From positions 868,001 through 932,000 of the forward strand of contig NZ_JANHLD010000001.1 of the NCBI RefSeq assembly GCF_028682455.1: DNA of 64,000 nucleotides. Direction: 5' to 3'. Source of the DNA: Pseudomonas putida. GTDB taxonomy: Bacteria; Pseudomonadota; Gammaproteobacteria; Pseudomonadales; Pseudomonadaceae. The position numbers and the translations under genes were made by a program. The notes below the pieces were generated by a model that saw nothing but the letters and a program-made list of their open reading frames with translations, was not told the DNA's origin and did not search any database. Shown piece after piece: positions 40,841 to 50,586 of the stretch; position 1 is the first letter of the stretch; every line of letters starts with the position of its first letter.

Positions 40841-41470
40841 ATGAACCGCCGGACCGACTCCAAGCAACAGCGCCTGCGCGAAGCCGAAAAAGTCGTCGCG
40901 GTGGCCCTGGCCCAGGCCAGCCCGCGCGAGGCGGATGCCATCGCCGAAACCTTTGCCAACATTGCCGGGTTGGTCAAGGACCTGGTCGGCCGCCAGCACC
41001 GGCAGGCCCTGGAGTCCATCGTCGAAGCCCTGGTACCCAAGGTGCCGCCCACGCCCACCGCGCTCAAGGAGGCCGCAATGCTGGCCAAGGCGCGCACGGC
41101 GGTGCTGGAGAGCGGCGAGTGGTTGACCGCGGCGCAGATCGCCGGGTTGGCCGGGTTCAGCCTGAGCAACCCCAGCGCCCAACCGAACAAATGGAAGCGT
41201 GAAGGGGCGATTTTTGCCTTGCGCCACCATGGCGTGGATTACTTTCCGGCCTATGGACTGGACGCTGGCGCTGGGTACCGGCCCCTGAAGGCCATGGCCC
41301 CGGTGCTGGAGCGGTTTGGCGAGCACAAGGACAGCTGGGGCCTGGCCTACTGGTTCATGTCGGCCAACAGCTTCCTGGCCGGGCAGCGCCCCCTCGACCT
41401 GCTGGCCCGGGAGCCTGCGCGGGTGCTGGCTGCAGCCGAGGACGAGCTGCAGGTCGTTGCCCATGGCTGA
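40841..41470 (+). CDS. antitoxin of the RES-type toxin-antitoxin pair (long MbcA/ParS-like)
   Basis: The 209-residue protein ends with ANSFLAGQRPLDLLAREPARVL, the MbcA/ParS/Xre toxin-binding motif that pairs with RES toxins. The middle region (SGEWLTAAQIAGLAGFSL, NKWKREGAIFALRHHGVDYF) looks like a helix-turn-helix DNA-binding module but is not a classic Xre domain. The first ~85 residues form an extra helical region absent from the usual 120-150-residue antitoxins. It overlaps the toxin by eight bases. Function is inferred from the partner and operator. Confidence 0.75.
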   Translation: MNRRTDSKQQRLREAEKVVAVALAQASPREADAIAETFANIAGLVKDLVGRQHRQALESIVEALVPKVPPTPTALKEAAMLAKARTAVLESGEWLTAAQIAGLAGFSLSNPSAQPNKWKREGAIFALRHHGVDYFPAYGLDAGAGYRPLKAMAPVLERFGEHKDSWGLAYWFMSANSFLAGQRPLDLLAREPARVLAAAEDELQVVAHG

Positions 41471-42113
41471 TACGCCGCAGCCGCCGGCCACACTGCAGCT
41501 CTCGACCCTGACCTGGGCGGCCGGAACGCCGATCCACCGGGTGCATCTCGACTGTTATGGCGCCGACCAGTTCAACCCGGGTATCCGGGGCAATGCGCGC
41601 TTCAGCCCGATCCACGACGAGCACGGGCAGCCGATCCCGACGCTCTACGGGGGCACCAGCTTCGACTGTGCGGCCATGGAGACAGTGTTTCATGACGTGC
41701 CCTTTGCCGCCGGTTTCAAAACCTATGACAAGGGCAAGCTGGCAGGTCAGCAGCACTCGCTGCTGCACTGCGTGCAGGACTTGCTGCTGGTGGACCTGGG
41801 CAGCAAGGCGTTGCGCAAGCTGGGGGTGCCGCGCAAGTTGTTGATCGACACCGAGAAGGATCAGTACCCGCTGACCCGGTGCTGGGCCGAGGCGATTCAT
41901 CGGCAATGCGCGCACGTCCAGGGACTTTGCTGGACATCACGCCAGGACGACAGTGCGCGGGCGCTGATGTTGTTCGGCGACCGGGTCGGCGCGGGGTCGC
42001 TGGTGCGCCAGGGGCAAGGGCGCAGCCTGTTGGCAGACAGTACGGCCTACCTGCAACTGCTGGGGGTGGCGGAGCAGATCGGCGTACTGATCGTGGCGGG
42101 GCGGGTGAGTTGA
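41463..42113 (+). CDS. RES-family toxin (predicted NAD+-degrading)
   Basis: The 216-residue protein contains the RES domain: the Arg in PIHRVHLDC, the loop YGGTSFDCAAMETVFHD with the Glu, and the downstream Ser/Arg-containing DDSARALMLFGDR. RES toxins degrade NAD+ by phosphorolysis and arrest growth. It is translated from an overlap with its antitoxin. A strong hairpin at 42124-42160 follows it. Confidence 0.85.
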   Translation: MADTPQPPATLQLSTLTWAAGTPIHRVHLDCYGADQFNPGIRGNARFSPIHDEHGQPIPTLYGGTSFDCAAMETVFHDVPFAAGFKTYDKGKLAGQQHSLLHCVQDLLLVDLGSKALRKLGVPRKLLIDTEKDQYPLTRCWAEAIHRQCAHVQGLCWTSRQDDSARALMLFGDRVGAGSLVRQGQGRSLLADSTAYLQLLGVAEQIGVLIVAGRVS

Positions 42114-42123
42114 CCTGCTGCGT

Positions 42124-42160
42124 TCGCTGGGCAAATCCGGCTCCCACATTTGCCCAGCGA
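42124..42160. terminator. 13-base perfect hairpin between convergent genes
   Basis: TCGCTGGGCAAAT and ATTTGCCCAGCGA pair perfectly around an 11-base loop. It separates the toxin from the convergent small gene at 42165; there is no clear T-run, so bidirectional termination is only likely. Confidence 0.6.
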
Positions 42161-42164
42161 TGTC

Positions 42165-42392
42165 CTACTCGGCCTTGCCGCGCACGATACGCCCACTCTT
42201 GATTTCGTCGGCGTAGGCGTGAAGCTTGTCGGAGTCCTTGTACAGGCGGTTCATCAGGTGCAGCACGGCCACCACGTCGACGCCGTCGATGCGTTCGGCC
42301 AGCTTGCTGATTTCTCCCGCCGTGCGCTCAAGGTTCGAGGCGACGCTTTTAAGGTCGCGCTTGAGTTCAGCAGACGATTTTTTCAGACCCAT
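42165..42392 (-). CDS. small hypothetical protein downstream of fdhE
   Basis: The 75-residue, mostly helical and charged protein (MGLKKSSAELKRDLKSVASN...) has no signal peptide, cysteine or recognised domain. It begins 24 bases after the fdhE stop, on the same strand, so it may be the last gene of the formate dehydrogenase operon, occupying the place where selA often lies in other pseudomonads. Confidence 0.65.
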   Translation of the reverse strand: MGLKKSSAELKRDLKSVASNLERTAGEISKLAERIDGVDVVAVLHLMNRLYKDSDKLHAYADEIKSGRIVRGKAE

Positions 42393-42416
42393 GGGAAACC
42401 TCGGTAGTGGGCGACA

Positions 42417-43325
42417 TCAACCCGGAAACAGAAACGGACTGACGCCGCTACGCCCGTACCCTTCACGTTCTACCTCGGCATCCAGGGCCAGGGTGGCCAG
42501 GTCGTCGGCCAGCAGTTCCTGGTCGCGGTCCTTTTCCGGGTAGAAGACTTTCAGGTAACTGTGACAGTCGTTGCAGCTTTCAGCCTTGAGCGCGGCATCC
42601 TGACGGTCCAGCGACCAGTAGTCCAGCGCGCCGGTACCTTCGCAGTTGCTGCACTTGACCCGCACCATGTGCCAACGGCACTCGCACAGGCTGCAGTGCA
42701 GGTAGCGCAAGCCTGCCTGGGCACCGGTCATCACCACGCTTGCCACCGGCGCACTGGCGCACACCGGGCAGTGCTGGCGCTGTTCGCCCAGCGCGGCACT
42801 GGCCGACGCCGGCAGGGCGCTGGCCAGTTGGGTGAAGTACAGCGACAGCGCGGCCCAGACAAACAGCGCCTGGCCGCTGCCGACCTGCTCGAAGTGGCCA
42901 GCCAGCAACGCGCCGGCGAGGTTTTCCAGTTGCTCAGGCGTATGCTCGCGAAGGCCATCGAGGGTCGCTCGCACCGCCGGGTTGGCGTCGGCATGCAAGG
43001 CGTCGATCAAGCCCTGCAGCAGCTGCTGCCAGTACGGGTCACGCGGGTAGTCGGCACTGTCGAGCGGGGCCTGGCCGCGGCCCAGCCGCTCGCCCAGCCC
43101 GGCCGCCAGCACCGGTGGCAGCGGCATGCGTTCGAGCAGCTGGTGCTGGGCCTGGACCAGTTGCGCGCAGAAGTCCAGGTAGTCGCCCATGGCATGGGCT
43201 TGCGCCAGTTGTTGCAGGCGCGCCGCACGCTTGCTGTAGCGGTCCTTGAGCGAGGGCAGCAGCACTGCGACGATTTCGTTGACGCCGCCGGTGGGCGTCT
43301 GCAGTGGAGTCATCTGGATGCTCAT
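42417..43325 (-). CDS. fdhE: formate dehydrogenase accessory protein FdhE
   Basis: The 302-residue cytosolic protein has the FdhE rubredoxin-like cysteine sets HCPVCASAPVASVV, CSLCECRWHMVRVKCSNCEG and ESCNDCHSYLKVF, which bind iron. FdhE assists maturation of respiratory formate dehydrogenase and needs these cysteines. Its start overlaps fdoI by four bases. Usual length. Confidence 0.93.
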   Translation of the reverse strand: MSIQMTPLQTPTGGVNEIVAVLLPSLKDRYSKRAARLQQLAQAHAMGDYLDFCAQLVQAQHQLLERMPLPPVLAAGLGERLGRGQAPLDSADYPRDPYWQQLLQGLIDALHADANPAVRATLDGLREHTPEQLENLAGALLAGHFEQVGSGQALFVWAALSLYFTQLASALPASASAALGEQRQHCPVCASAPVASVVMTGAQAGLRYLHCSLCECRWHMVRVKCSNCEGTGALDYWSLDRQDAALKAESCNDCHSYLKVFYPEKDRDQELLADDLATLALDAEVEREGYGRSGVSPFLFPG

Positions 43326-43966
43326 GGCTTGCTCCCGGGCTTGTCCTGCTTGCTGATCTGGCGGTACCAGCGGTCGTGGTGGGTCTTGGCCCAGGCGCGG
43401 CTGACGTAGCCGGTGACCATGCCGCGAATCGAGCCTTTGACCCAGAACGCGAGGTAAGCGTGGCCAATGATCAGCAGGATCAGCGCGATGCCGGCCAGGG
43501 CGTGCACCAGCAGGCCGATGCGGATGGTCGGGATGCTGAACAGCGGCGCGAAGTACGGCCGCCAGATCACTACGCCGCTGAGCAGCAACAGGCTGATCAG
43601 GCCCATGATTCCCCAGAACAGTATTTTCTGCCCGGCGTTGTATTTGCCGATGTTCAGCGCCGGGTCATGTTTGCCGGCCAGCACCTGCCTGACGTTCTTG
43701 AACCACTGCACGTCTTCGCGTTCGGGAAGGTTGTAGCGCACGAAACGCACGAACAGGAACATCAGCAGCACGAACACCACCACCCCGAAGAACGGGTGGA
43801 GGATGCGTGCCAGTTGCGGGGTGCCGAACACCGCATTCAGGCCATTGAACGAGGGGAAGAACCACGACAGCCCCGAGAGCGCCACGGCGAAGAAGCAGAT
43901 CACCATGAACCAGTGGCAGGCGCGGTCGATGAAGCGGGTGCGCAGGATCAGTTTGTCGGTGTTCAT
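43322..43966 (-). CDS. fdoI: formate dehydrogenase cytochrome b556 (gamma) subunit
   Basis: The 214-residue inner-membrane protein has four transmembrane helices with haem-ligand histidines in [31 protein letters not shown] and [13 protein letters not shown]. It passes electrons from the iron-sulfur subunit to the quinone pool. Start and stop overlap fdoH and fdhE by four bases each. Confidence 0.93.
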   Translation of the reverse strand: MNTDKLILRTRFIDRACHWFMVICFFAVALSGLSWFFPSFNGLNAVFGTPQLARILHPFFGVVVFVLLMFLFVRFVRYNLPEREDVQWFKNVRQVLAGKHDPALNIGKYNAGQKILFWGIMGLISLLLLSGVVIWRPYFAPLFSIPTIRIGLLVHALAGIALILLIIGHAYLAFWVKGSIRGMVTGYVSRAWAKTHHDRWYRQISKQDKPGSKP

Positions 43967-44859
43967 GCGTGGGTATCCTCCTCATGTTTCTCGTCCGCTT
44001 CATCGACCTCGTTGGGGCCCACGCCGATGTAGTGGAACAGGGTGCCGGCCAGGGTCGCGAAGAACGCGGCCGCCGCCACCGGTTTCATCCAGCCTTTCCA
44101 GCCCTGGATCGCGGTGCTGATGCGCGGGTCGGTGGGCAGCTTGTGGTACAGCTGCGGCTTGTCGGCATGCTGCAGCACGTACACCACATGGGTGCCACCC
44201 ACGCCTTGCGGGTCGTAGATGCCAGCGCCGGCAAAGCCGCGGCCCTGCAGTTCGCTGACCCGTTCGCTGGCCTGGTGCAGCATGTCCTGCTTGCTGCCGA
44301 AGTTGATCGCGCCGGTGGGGCAGGTCTTGACGCACGCCGGCTCCTGGCCGACCGAGACGCGATCCACGCACAGGGTGCACTTGTAGGCCTTGTTGTCTTT
44401 CTGGCTGATGCGCGGCACATCGAAGGGGCAGCCGGCGATGCAGTAGCCGCAGCCGATGCAATGTTCGGACTGGAAGTCGACGATGCCGTTGGCGTACTGA
44501 ATGATCGCCCCCGGTTGCGGGCAGGCTTTCAAGCAGCCGGGGTCGGCGCAGTGCATGCAGCCGTCCTTGCGGATCAGCCATTCGAGCTTGCCGCTTTCGT
44601 CTTCGACTTCGTCAAAGCGCATCAGCGTCCAGGTCTCGGCAGACAGGTCCGCCGGGTTGTCGTACACGCCGACGTTGTGGCCGACCTCGTCACGCAGGTC
44701 GTTCCATTCGTTGCACGCCACCTGACAGGCCTTGCAGCCGATGCAGATGCTCACGTCGATCAGCTTGGCCACTTCGGCCTGGTGATCGCGGGTGTGTGGC
44801 GCCGGGGTCAGCACGCTGGTGGCCGAGCGGCGGACGATGTCTTGGGATTGCATGGACAT
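43963..44859 (-). CDS. fdoH: formate dehydrogenase iron-sulfur (beta) subunit
   Basis: The 298-residue protein carries four ferredoxin cysteine clusters: [39 protein letters not shown] and CTLCVDR with CVKTCP. A C-terminal helix ([17 protein letters not shown]) anchors it, with an acidic tail. It links the FdoG catalytic subunit to the cytochrome. The start at 44859 gives MSMQSQD; a Met two codons later is possible. Confidence 0.94.
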   Translation of the reverse strand: MSMQSQDIVRRSATSVLTPAPHTRDHQAEVAKLIDVSICIGCKACQVACNEWNDLRDEVGHNVGVYDNPADLSAETWTLMRFDEVEDESGKLEWLIRKDGCMHCADPGCLKACPQPGAIIQYANGIVDFQSEHCIGCGYCIAGCPFDVPRISQKDNKAYKCTLCVDRVSVGQEPACVKTCPTGAINFGSKQDMLHQASERVSELQGRGFAGAGIYDPQGVGGTHVVYVLQHADKPQLYHKLPTDPRISTAIQGWKGWMKPVAAAAFFATLAGTLFHYIGVGPNEVDEADEKHEEDTHA

Positions 44860-44869
44860 GGTTTCGCCC

Positions 44870-47800
44870 TCAGACCTTTTCAATGTTCACGAGAAACGCC
44901 TTGTACTCCGGCGTCTGGGTGTTCGAGTCGCCGATGCCCGGGGTCAGGGTGTTGGCCAAAAAGCCCTTGCGCGTGGCGCCCTCATAGCCCCAGTGGCACG
45001 GGATACCGATGGTGTCGACATCCTGGCCATCCACCGCCAGGCGGCGTATGCGCTTGGTGACCACGGCCTTGGCCTTGATGTAGCCGCGCTGGGTGGTCAC
45101 CTTGACCGTGTCGCCCTGGACGATGCCTTTGTCGTGGGCGAGCTTTTCGCCGATCTCGATGAACTGCTCGGGCTGGACGATGGCGTTCAGGCGCGCGTGC
45201 TTGGTCCAGTGGCGGAACAGCTCGGTGATCGAATAGGTGGTGGCCACGTAGGGGAAGTCTTCGCGCTTGCCCATGCGCTTGCGGTCGCTTTCGTACAGCC
45301 GTGCAGTGGGGCTGTAGGTGACGTTCGGGTGCAAGGGGTTGTTCGCCAGCGGGCTTTCGGTCGGTTCGTAATGTTCAGGGAACGGGCCGTCGTTCAGGGC
45401 GCCGACCGAGAACAGCCGGCCGAGGCCTTCGGGCAGCATGATGAACGGATTGACCTTGCCACCTGGGGCGGCATTGATGGCGAAGTCGGGCACATCCACG
45501 CCGCTCCAGCGCTGGCCGTCCCAGCCGATCAGCTTGCGCTTGGGGTCCCACGGGTTGCCCTGGGGGTCGGCCGAGGCGCGGTTGTAGAGGATGCGTCGGT
45601 TCTGCGGCCAGGCCCAGGCCCAGCCGGGGGTGCAACCCAGGCCGCTGTCGGCGTTGTCGCGGCGAGCCATCTGGTTGCCCTGCTCGGTCCAGGAGCCGGC
45701 GAAGATCCAGTTGAAGCACTGGGTACTGCCGTCATCGCGCAGCTGCGAAAAATCACTGAGCAACTGGCCCTTGCGCAGGATCAGGTTGCCTTGCTCGTCG
45801 TGCAGGTCGGCCAGGGCGCGGCCGTTGGACTCCTTGGCCACTTCCTCGGGCTTGGGGTCGTACGGGTCGGCATAGTCCCAGGCCATGTTGAGGATCGGTG
45901 CCGGGTTGGCACCGCCTTCCTGCGCATACAGCTCGCGGATTTTCATGAACAGGTGACCGAGGATCTTGCCGTCGTGCCAGGCCTCGCCGGGCGGCGCGGC
46001 GCCTGCCCAATGCCACTGCAGCCAGCGCCCGGAGTTGACGATCGAGCCGTCTTCCTCGGCGAAGCAGGAGGAGGGCAGGCGGAACACTTCGGTCTGGATC
46101 GCGGCAGTGTCGACGTCGTGCTGCTCGCCGTGGTTCTGCCAGAAGCTCGATGTCTCGGTGGCCAGCGGGTCGATGATCACCAGGAACTTGAGCTTGGCCA
46201 GTGCCGCCTGGGCCTTGTTCTTGTCGGGGAAGGCCGCCACCGGGTTGAAGCCCTGGGCGATGTAGCCGTTGACCTTGCCTTCGAACATGCGGTTGCTGTA
46301 GTTGAGCACGTCGTAGCTGTCGTCCCACTTGGGCAACCAGTCGAAACCCCAGTCGTTTTCCCGGGTAGCCTTGTCGCCCCAGAGGCTCTTCATCAGGCTG
46401 ATGAAGAACTTGGGCGTGTGCTTGTAGTAGTTGACCTGGTCTTCGAGCAGCGCCGTGGGCGTGGTCTGCTTGAGGTAGGTGGCCAACGTGGCCTGCTCGT
46501 CGGAGGGCAGGTTCATGTAGCCGGGCAGGCGCAGCGAGAGCAGGCCCAGGTCGGTGTAGCCCTGGATGTTGGAGTGACCGCGCAGGGCGTTCACCCCACC
46601 ACCGGCCATACCGATGTTGCCCAGCAGCAGCTGGATCATGCCCGAGCCACGGATCATCTGTGCGCCGTTGGTGTGGTGGGTCCAGCCCAGGGCGTAGAGG
46701 AAGGTGGCGGTGCGGTCGGGTACGCAGGTGCTGGCCAGGATCGCGCAGATCTCGAGGAAGTCATCCTTGGGCGTGCCGCAGATGTTGCTGACCACCTCGG
46801 GGGTGTAGCGGCTGACGTGGGCCTTGAGCAGGTTCCACACGCAGCGCGGATGGCTCAGGGTCGGGTCGCGCCGGGCATGGCCCTGTTCATCCAGCTCGTA
46901 GGTCCAGGAGCTGCGGTCGTAGCTGCGCTTGCCGGCATCATAGCCGCTGAACAGACCATCGTCGAAGTGGTAGTCCTCGCGCACGATCAGGCTGGCGTTG
47001 GTGTAATGGCGCACGTACTCGTGCTGGACCTTGTCGTGGCTGATCAGGTAGTTGACCACGCCCATCAGGAAGGTCACGTCGGAGCCTGCGCGGATCGGCG
47101 AGTAGATATCGGCCACCGCGGCGCTGCGGTTGAAGCGCGGGTCGACGACGATGACCTTGGCGCCATTGCGGATCTTCGCCTCGATCACCCACTTGAAGCC
47201 CACCGGGTGCGCCTCGGCCGGGTTGCCACCCATGATCAGCACCACGTTGGCGTTCTTGATGTCGACCCAGTTGTTGGTCATCGCGCCACGGCCGAAGGTC
47301 GGCGCCAGGGCCGATACAGTCGGTGCGTGGCACACCCGGGCCTGGCTGTCGGTGCCCAGGATTCCCAGCGCGCGGGTGAAGCGCTGGTCCAGCGAACCGG
47401 TTTCACTGCTGGCCGCCGAGGAGCAGAGCATCCCGGTGCTCAACCAGCGGTTGACCGTGGTGCCCTTGGCGTTCTTTTCGATGAAGTTGGCGTCGCGGTC
47501 GTCCTTCATCAACCGGGCGATGCGCTCGATGGCGTGGTCCCAGCTGATGCGCTGCCACTTGTCCGAGCCCGGTGCGCGGTACTCGGGGTAGAGCAGGCGC
47601 TGTTCGCTGTGCACGTAGTCCACCAGGCCCGCGCCCTTGGGGCACAGCGAGCCACGGCTGACCGGGTGGTCCGGGTCGCCTTCGATGTGGAAAATGCGCG
47701 CCTTGGCGTTCTTGGCACCGTCGCCCAGGCTGTACATCAGAATCCCGCAACCCACCGAGCAATAGGTGCAGTTGTTGCGGGTTTCCTTGGCGCGCAACAG

Positions 47801-47920
47801 CTTGTACTGGCGCGACTGCGTGGCCTGGGCCATGCCGGGGGCAAAGCCCAGAGTGGCGCAGGTGGCGGTGGCGACACCGGCGGTGCAGAGCTTGAAGAAC
47901 TGGCGTCTGCCGAGTCCCAT
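44870..47920 (-). CDS. fdoG: formate dehydrogenase alpha subunit, cysteine variant
   Basis: The 1016-residue catalytic subunit has a Tat signal ([14 protein letters not shown]), a [4Fe-4S] site (CTYCSVGCG plus GSLCPKG) and molybdopterin/tungsten bis-MGD domains. The active-site residue is a cysteine, codon TGC at 47332-47330 (residue 197), in [21 protein letters not shown]. coli FdnG/FdoG have selenocysteine (TGA) at the equivalent position. No in-frame TGA is present. The enzyme oxidises periplasmic formate. First gene of fdoGHI-fdhE. Confidence 0.95.
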   Translation of the reverse strand: MGLGRRQFFKLCTAGVATATCATLGFAPGMAQATQSRQYKLLRAKETRNNCTYCSVGCGILMYSLGDGAKNAKARIFHIEGDPDHPVSRGSLCPKGAGLVDYVHSEQRLLYPEYRAPGSDKWQRISWDHAIERIARLMKDDRDANFIEKNAKGTTVNRWLSTGMLCSSAASSETGSLDQRFTRALGILGTDSQARVCHAPTVSALAPTFGRGAMTNNWVDIKNANVVLIMGGNPAEAHPVGFKWVIEAKIRNGAKVIVVDPRFNRSAAVADIYSPIRAGSDVTFLMGVVNYLISHDKVQHEYVRHYTNASLIVREDYHFDDGLFSGYDAGKRSYDRSSWTYELDEQGHARRDPTLSHPRCVWNLLKAHVSRYTPEVVSNICGTPKDDFLEICAILASTCVPDRTATFLYALGWTHHTNGAQMIRGSGMIQLLLGNIGMAGGGVNALRGHSNIQGYTDLGLLSLRLPGYMNLPSDEQATLATYLKQTTPTALLEDQVNYYKHTPKFFISLMKSLWGDKATRENDWGFDWLPKWDDSYDVLNYSNRMFEGKVNGYIAQGFNPVAAFPDKNKAQAALAKLKFLVIIDPLATETSSFWQNHGEQHDVDTAAIQTEVFRLPSSCFAEEDGSIVNSGRWLQWHWAGAAPPGEAWHDGKILGHLFMKIRELYAQEGGANPAPILNMAWDYADPYDPKPEEVAKESNGRALADLHDEQGNLILRKGQLLSDFSQLRDDGSTQCFNWIFAGSWTEQGNQMARRDNADSGLGCTPGWAWAWPQNRRILYNRASADPQGNPWDPKRKLIGWDGQRWSGVDVPDFAINAAPGGKVNPFIMLPEGLGRLFSVGALNDGPFPEHYEPTESPLANNPLHPNVTYSPTARLYESDRKRMGKREDFPYVATTYSITELFRHWTKHARLNAIVQPEQFIEIGEKLAHDKGIVQGDTVKVTTQRGYIKAKAVVTKRIRRLAVDGQDVDTIGIPCHWGYEGATRKGFLANTLTPGIGDSNTQTPEYKAFLVNIEKV

Positions 47921-48382
47921 AAGTATCTCCTTATTCTAGTGGCGGCCATTTTCTGGCGGCTGCACAAAGCCACGGGCATAGGCATGCCCGGCAACAAGGC
48001 GTCGCAAGCGCAGTTGGCTGGGGTGAGGTCACGATTGGTCGAGGGCCCTGTCTGGCGCAGGGCTCGGATGACGCGGATGCGCGGTAGTGTATTCCCTTAC
48101 GGAATGTACGGGCTAATCAAGGGTGTCGATGATCCTATCGAGCGCATCTATCAAGGCTGTCTTTACCAAGGCTTTATCTATCGCTCGGCCAACTGTTCGC
48201 CAGGCAACAGCAGATCCACACATAGCCTGTATTTCGAACAATTGTTTAACCTCAAGTTGTGTCCCAAGTGCCCGTAAATCAAGGGTTTTAAAGGTTGGCA
48301 CGGTCGCTGCAACAGCTACCTTCGAGATTGACTATACCAATAGAAACTCGCCTATTTTTTTAATCAGGTGGGGAGCAAGACC
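47921..48382. other. 462-base divergent intergenic region between fdoG and the sulfur island
   Basis: No gene is supported. The half nearest the receptor is AT-richer than the surroundings and holds two inverted repeats, CTGTT-N8-AACAG (48193-48210) and AACAATTGTT (48237-48246), and a sigma-54 promoter (48296-48311). The half near fdoG has no clear motif. Confidence 0.7.
48296..48311 (+). promoter_or_regulatory. sigma-54 (-24/-12) promoter of the sulfur island
   Basis: TGGCACG GTCG CTGC A matches the consensus TGGCACG-N4-TTGC with one mismatch. The invariant GG and GC are separated by the canonical 10 bases. The start codon of the receptor lies about 72 bases downstream. Two dyads 50-100 bases upstream are candidate activator sites. 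Confidence 0.75.
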
Positions 48383-50542
48383 TTGAATTTCGTGCCTCGG
48401 GCAACATCCGCAATACGCACTCATTCGACCAAAGTAGTAGGGAGGGACTGGACACTGGCCGGCGTTGGCGCAGCACTGCTGACACTGGCTCCCTTGGCCG
48501 AGGCCCAGGACGGCGCAGCACCCGAACAACGCCTGCAGACCGTCACGGTCGAGGCCGCCAAAGTCACCCCGGTGGAGCAGGCGCAGGCACAGCTGGACGA
48601 GATCCCCGGCGGTACCAGCCTGGTCAGCCAGGCCGAGGTGGAGAAGGGCCGCTCGGCGACCCTGGAAGACACCCTGGCCTACCAGCCGGGCGTGTATGCC
48701 CAGGCTGCCGGTGGCAACGATGCGATCAAGATTTCCATCCGTGGCTCGGGCGCCAATACCTCGCCCGGTTATTTTCGCGAAGGCACCAAGTTCCTGTTCG
48801 ACGGCCTGGCCCTGACCGGCGCCGGCGGCACGCCCTATGAGCTGCTCGACACCCAGGGCCTGAACTACACCGAAGTGCTGCGCGGGGCCAACGCATTCGA
48901 ATTCGGCGCCTTGTCGCTGGGCGGGGCGATCAACTTCGTCACCCAGTCGGGGCTCACCGCGCCGGGCAACCGCATCAAGGTCGAAGGCGGCAGCTTCGGC
49001 TGGCAAAAGCAGACCCTGAGCACCGGCGGCGCGGCGGGCAATGGCGACTACTTCATCAGCGTCGACAATTCGCGTCGCGACGGGTACCAGGATTTCACTT
49101 TCACCAAGGCCAAGGGCGTGGTCACCAACTTCGGTTATCGCTTCAACCCGAAGCTCGAGACCCGCCTGTATATCCGTTACCGCGAGGAGTACCACGAGAA
49201 CTCGGGCACCCTGACCCTGGCGCAGTTGAAAAAGAATTCCTCCCAGACCAACCCGGCCACCCAGGCCACCCGGGCCGACTCCACCAAGGAGGGCTCGACC
49301 TGGGTCGGCAGCAAGACCACCTACACCTTCGACGACGACTCGACCCTGGTCGCCGGCCTGGTCTATCACAATTACCCGCAGATTCTCAGCAAGAAGAGCA
49401 CGGTCAACCCCAACTACTGGGACTGGCGCGACATCAACTACTCGCTCAACTACACCCGCAACGATGAGCTGCTGGGCCTGCCGAGCATCACCACCGCGGG
49501 CTGGACCAGCACCCAGCACATCCGCTCGGGGGTTCGCACCTACAGGGGCGACAAAGACCTCGGCGTGCTGCAAAAACAGGTCGAGTACGACGGCTCTTTC
49601 GACCACGTGTTCACCCTGGGCAACGACCTGGGCCTGACCGACAACCTGTACCTGTCCACCGGCGTCTCGGCCATCGAGGTCAAGCGCAATGTCGATGTGA
49701 CCTTCAGCGACCGGCCCAACACCAGCAGCTTTCCCAGCCACTACCGCTACCAGGAATGGAAGCTGGCGCCGCGGGTAGGCCTGCGCTACTACCTGACCCC
49801 CGATGTGCAGGTGTTCGGCAACGTCAGCCGTTCGATCGACCCGCCCAGCTCCTGGTCGAGCTCGGGCTCCGGGGTCACCACCAACTTCGCCAAGACCCTG
49901 GTGCCGCAAAGCGCCAACACCGTGGAACTTGGCATTCGCGGTCGCTCGGAGATCTTCGACGGCAGCCTGACCCTGTACAAATCCTGGATCAAGGATGAAC
50001 TGCTCAACGTCGAGATCATCCCGGCGACTACCACCTCGGCCTCTGTGGTCTCGACCGCCAACGCCAGCCCGACCATTCACCAGGGCGTCGAGGCGGGGCT
50101 GACCACCAAGCTGTGGCAACGGGCCAACGGCGATGTGCTGAGCTGGCGCCAGGCCTACACCCTCAACGACTTCCACTACCAGCACGACCCGTTGTTCAGC
50201 AAGAACGAGCTGCCCGGCCTGCCCAAGCACATCTACCAGGGCGAGCTGTTCTACCAGTACGCCAACGGCTTCTACGCAGGCGTCAACGTGCGCTCGGCCT
50301 CGCGCACGGCGGTGGACTACGCCAACAGTTTCTACGCGCCGTCCTACACCCTGTGGGGCGCACGCCTGGGCTACGACGCGCCGAACAACAAATGGCAGGT
50401 GTACCTGGACCTGAAGAACCTCACCGACAAGGACTACGCCACCGCCCTGTTGCCCACCTACGACGCCAGGGGCCAGGACACCGCGGCGCTGTATCCGGGC
50501 GACGGTTTCGGTGCCTACACCGGTATTGCCTACAACTTCTGA
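48383..50542 (+). CDS. TonB-dependent outer-membrane receptor of the sulfur island
   Basis: The receptor has about 719 residues. The likely start is TTG at 48383, preceded by GGGGA; a GTG at 48368 lacks a ribosome site. It has a signal region (LAGVGAALLTLAPLAEAQ), a TonB box-like QTVTVEA, a plug (EIPGGTSLVSQAEVEKGRSA, LRGANAFEFGALSLGGAINF) and a barrel ending in YTGIAYNF. It lacks an STN domain. Its place at the head of an import/oxidation operon and a sigma-54 promoter suggests import of a sulfur compound rather than a siderophore. Confidence 0.9.
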   Translation: MNFVPRATSAIRTHSTKVVGRDWTLAGVGAALLTLAPLAEAQDGAAPEQRLQTVTVEAAKVTPVEQAQAQLDEIPGGTSLVSQAEVEKGRSATLEDTLAYQPGVYAQAAGGNDAIKISIRGSGANTSPGYFREGTKFLFDGLALTGAGGTPYELLDTQGLNYTEVLRGANAFEFGALSLGGAINFVTQSGLTAPGNRIKVEGGSFGWQKQTLSTGGAAGNGDYFISVDNSRRDGYQDFTFTKAKGVVTNFGYRFNPKLETRLYIRYREEYHENSGTLTLAQLKKNSSQTNPATQATRADSTKEGSTWVGSKTTYTFDDDSTLVAGLVYHNYPQILSKKSTVNPNYWDWRDINYSLNYTRNDELLGLPSITTAGWTSTQHIRSGVRTYRGDKDLGVLQKQVEYDGSFDHVFTLGNDLGLTDNLYLSTGVSAIEVKRNVDVTFSDRPNTSSFPSHYRYQEWKLAPRVGLRYYLTPDVQVFGNVSRSIDPPSSWSSSGSGVTTNFAKTLVPQSANTVELGIRGRSEIFDGSLTLYKSWIKDELLNVEIIPATTTSASVVSTANASPTIHQGVEAGLTTKLWQRANGDVLSWRQAYTLNDFHYQHDPLFSKNELPGLPKHIYQGELFYQYANGFYAGVNVRSASRTAVDYANSFYAPSYTLWGARLGYDAPNNKWQVYLDLKNLTDKDYATALLPTYDARGQDTAALYPGDGFGAYTGIAYNF

Positions 50543-50586
50543 GCCAGGGGCAGGTGCCGTTCGCGCGTCACCTGCGGGAGAACCAC

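Noticed and set aside
44792..48277. 1161-codon open frame on the plus strand
   Set aside because: It is antisense to fdoG and fdoH, with Val/Gly/Arg/Ala-rich composition typical of the reverse strand of GC-rich genes and no domain.
48113..48301. 62-codon frame in the fdoG/receptor intergenic region
   Set aside because: No ribosome site or recognised domain; it runs over the sigma-54 promoter and its dyads.
48332..50230. 632-codon open frame on the minus strand
   Set aside because: Antisense to the island receptor, low-complexity composition.
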